Source: Pseudomonas sp. PDM14
Lineage (GTDB): Bacteria > Pseudomonadota > Gammaproteobacteria > Pseudomonadales > Pseudomonadaceae
DNA: 64,000 nucleotides
NCBI RefSeq assembly: GCF_014851905.1
Contig: NZ_JACVAQ010000001.1
Coordinates: 1,674,001 to 1,738,000, forward strand
Direction: 5' to 3'
Part shown: piece by piece, positions 63,688 to 64,000 of the stretch
Layout of the letters: every line of letters starts with the position of its first letter
How positions within the stretch are numbered: position 1 is the stretch's first letter
Program-made: the position numbers and the translations under genes
Notes under the pieces: generated by a model
Told to the model about the DNA's origin: nothing
Seen by the model: the letters and a program-made list of their open reading frames with translations, nothing else
The model's database searches: none

Positions 63688-63763
63688 GACACCACTCCTT
63701 TTCTCCGGGTCCTGTGCAAGTGACCACGGCGAGCGGAGATTGGTTTTAGCGAAACGTCGCGGC

Positions 63764-64000
63764 TTACTTGGCGCGCTGCTCCAGCACGTCCACGGCCGGC
63801 AGGACCTTGCCCTCGACGAACTCGAGGAACGCACCGCCACCGGTGGAGATATAGCTGATCTGCTCACCGACGCCGTATTTGTCGATGGCGGCCAGGGTGT
63901 CACCACCGCCGGCGATGGAGAACGCCGGGCTTTCGGCGATGGCCTGGGCCAGAACCTTCGTGCCGTTGCCGAACTGGTCGAATTCGAACACGCCGACCGG
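63764..64000 (-). CDS. pgk: Phosphoglycerate kinase, C-terminal part (runs off the window)
   Basis: The last 78 residues of phosphoglycerate kinase, which transfers phosphate from 1,3-bisphosphoglycerate to ADP. The frame is open to the right edge; the visible part reads [25 protein letters not shown], the nucleotide-binding [13 protein letters not shown], and [28 protein letters not shown], the standard C-terminus. The N-terminal two thirds lie outside. Position upstream of fba matches the usual Pseudomonas glycolytic cluster. Confidence 0.96.
   Translation of the reverse strand, partial: PVGVFEFDQFGNGTKVLAQAIAESPAFSIAGGGDTLAAIDKYGVGEQISYISTGGGAFLEFVEGKVLPAVDVLEQRAK

Overview
The window is GC-rich chromosomal DNA from a Pseudomonas or very close relative. 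The evidence is the gene content and order. One block runs comF, modE, srkA, rarD, a GcvR-like gene, an acetyltransferase and glcB. A second holds creB, creC and creD. A third holds dbpA and a YccS-like gene. The right edge carries fba, two small lipoprotein genes and pgk. From memory, these blocks correspond to the PA0455-PA0489 and PA0552-PA0555 neighbourhoods of P. aeruginosa. No rRNA, tRNA, transposase, integrase, prophage or CRISPR array was seen.

Left part (1-12.5 kb): the end of comF; a molybdate module modE-modA-modB with a near-perfect ModE operator before modE but no modC; the kinase gene srkA; a membrane EAL phosphodiesterase; a copper nitrite reductase pair nirK-nirV; rarD. A 563-bp gap then carries two copies of a 149-bp unit, each with two perfect DnaA boxes. 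A GcvR-like gene, an acetyltransferase gene and malate synthase G follow.

Middle-left (12.8-27.7 kb): a chemoreceptor, an outer-membrane barrel and a small PstS-like protein form one cluster. Next come a nitronate monooxygenase divergent from a LysR-MFS pair, a cNMP/CBS/nucleotidyltransferase signalling protein with a 3'-5' exonuclease, and an iron-type sigma factor, anti-sigma and TonB-receptor system followed by a PepSY membrane protein.

Centre (27.8-41.4 kb): this is the most unusual region. The Cre two-component locus is split. creC lies downstream of a seven-repeat HAF-type protein gene and csaA, while creB lies beyond a 1272-residue regulator that combines an SARP/BTAD-like head, a degenerate cyclase domain, an AAA ATPase and a TPR-like tail. 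A second seven-repeat HAF paralogue, a 31-residue membrane microprotein and a small secreted peptide follow. Four sites with an 11-bp periodic CGTTC-type direct repeat sit before creB, both HAF genes and the secreted peptide gene. They resemble the enterobacterial CreB box. I infer a CreBC-linked accessory regulon.

Right part (40-64 kb): c-di-GMP enzymes (HD-GYP, REC-REC-GGDEF, 7TMR-GGDEF), three orphan periplasmic solute-binding proteins, a TorT-like protein without TorS or TorR, DbpA, a YccS-like membrane protein, a flavoprotein, a PfpI-like protein, an ElaA-Gre pair, a double cNMP-binding/rhodanese protein, a dCache-type chemoreceptor, a gene broken by an in-frame amber codon, and the glycolytic genes fba and pgk (partial).
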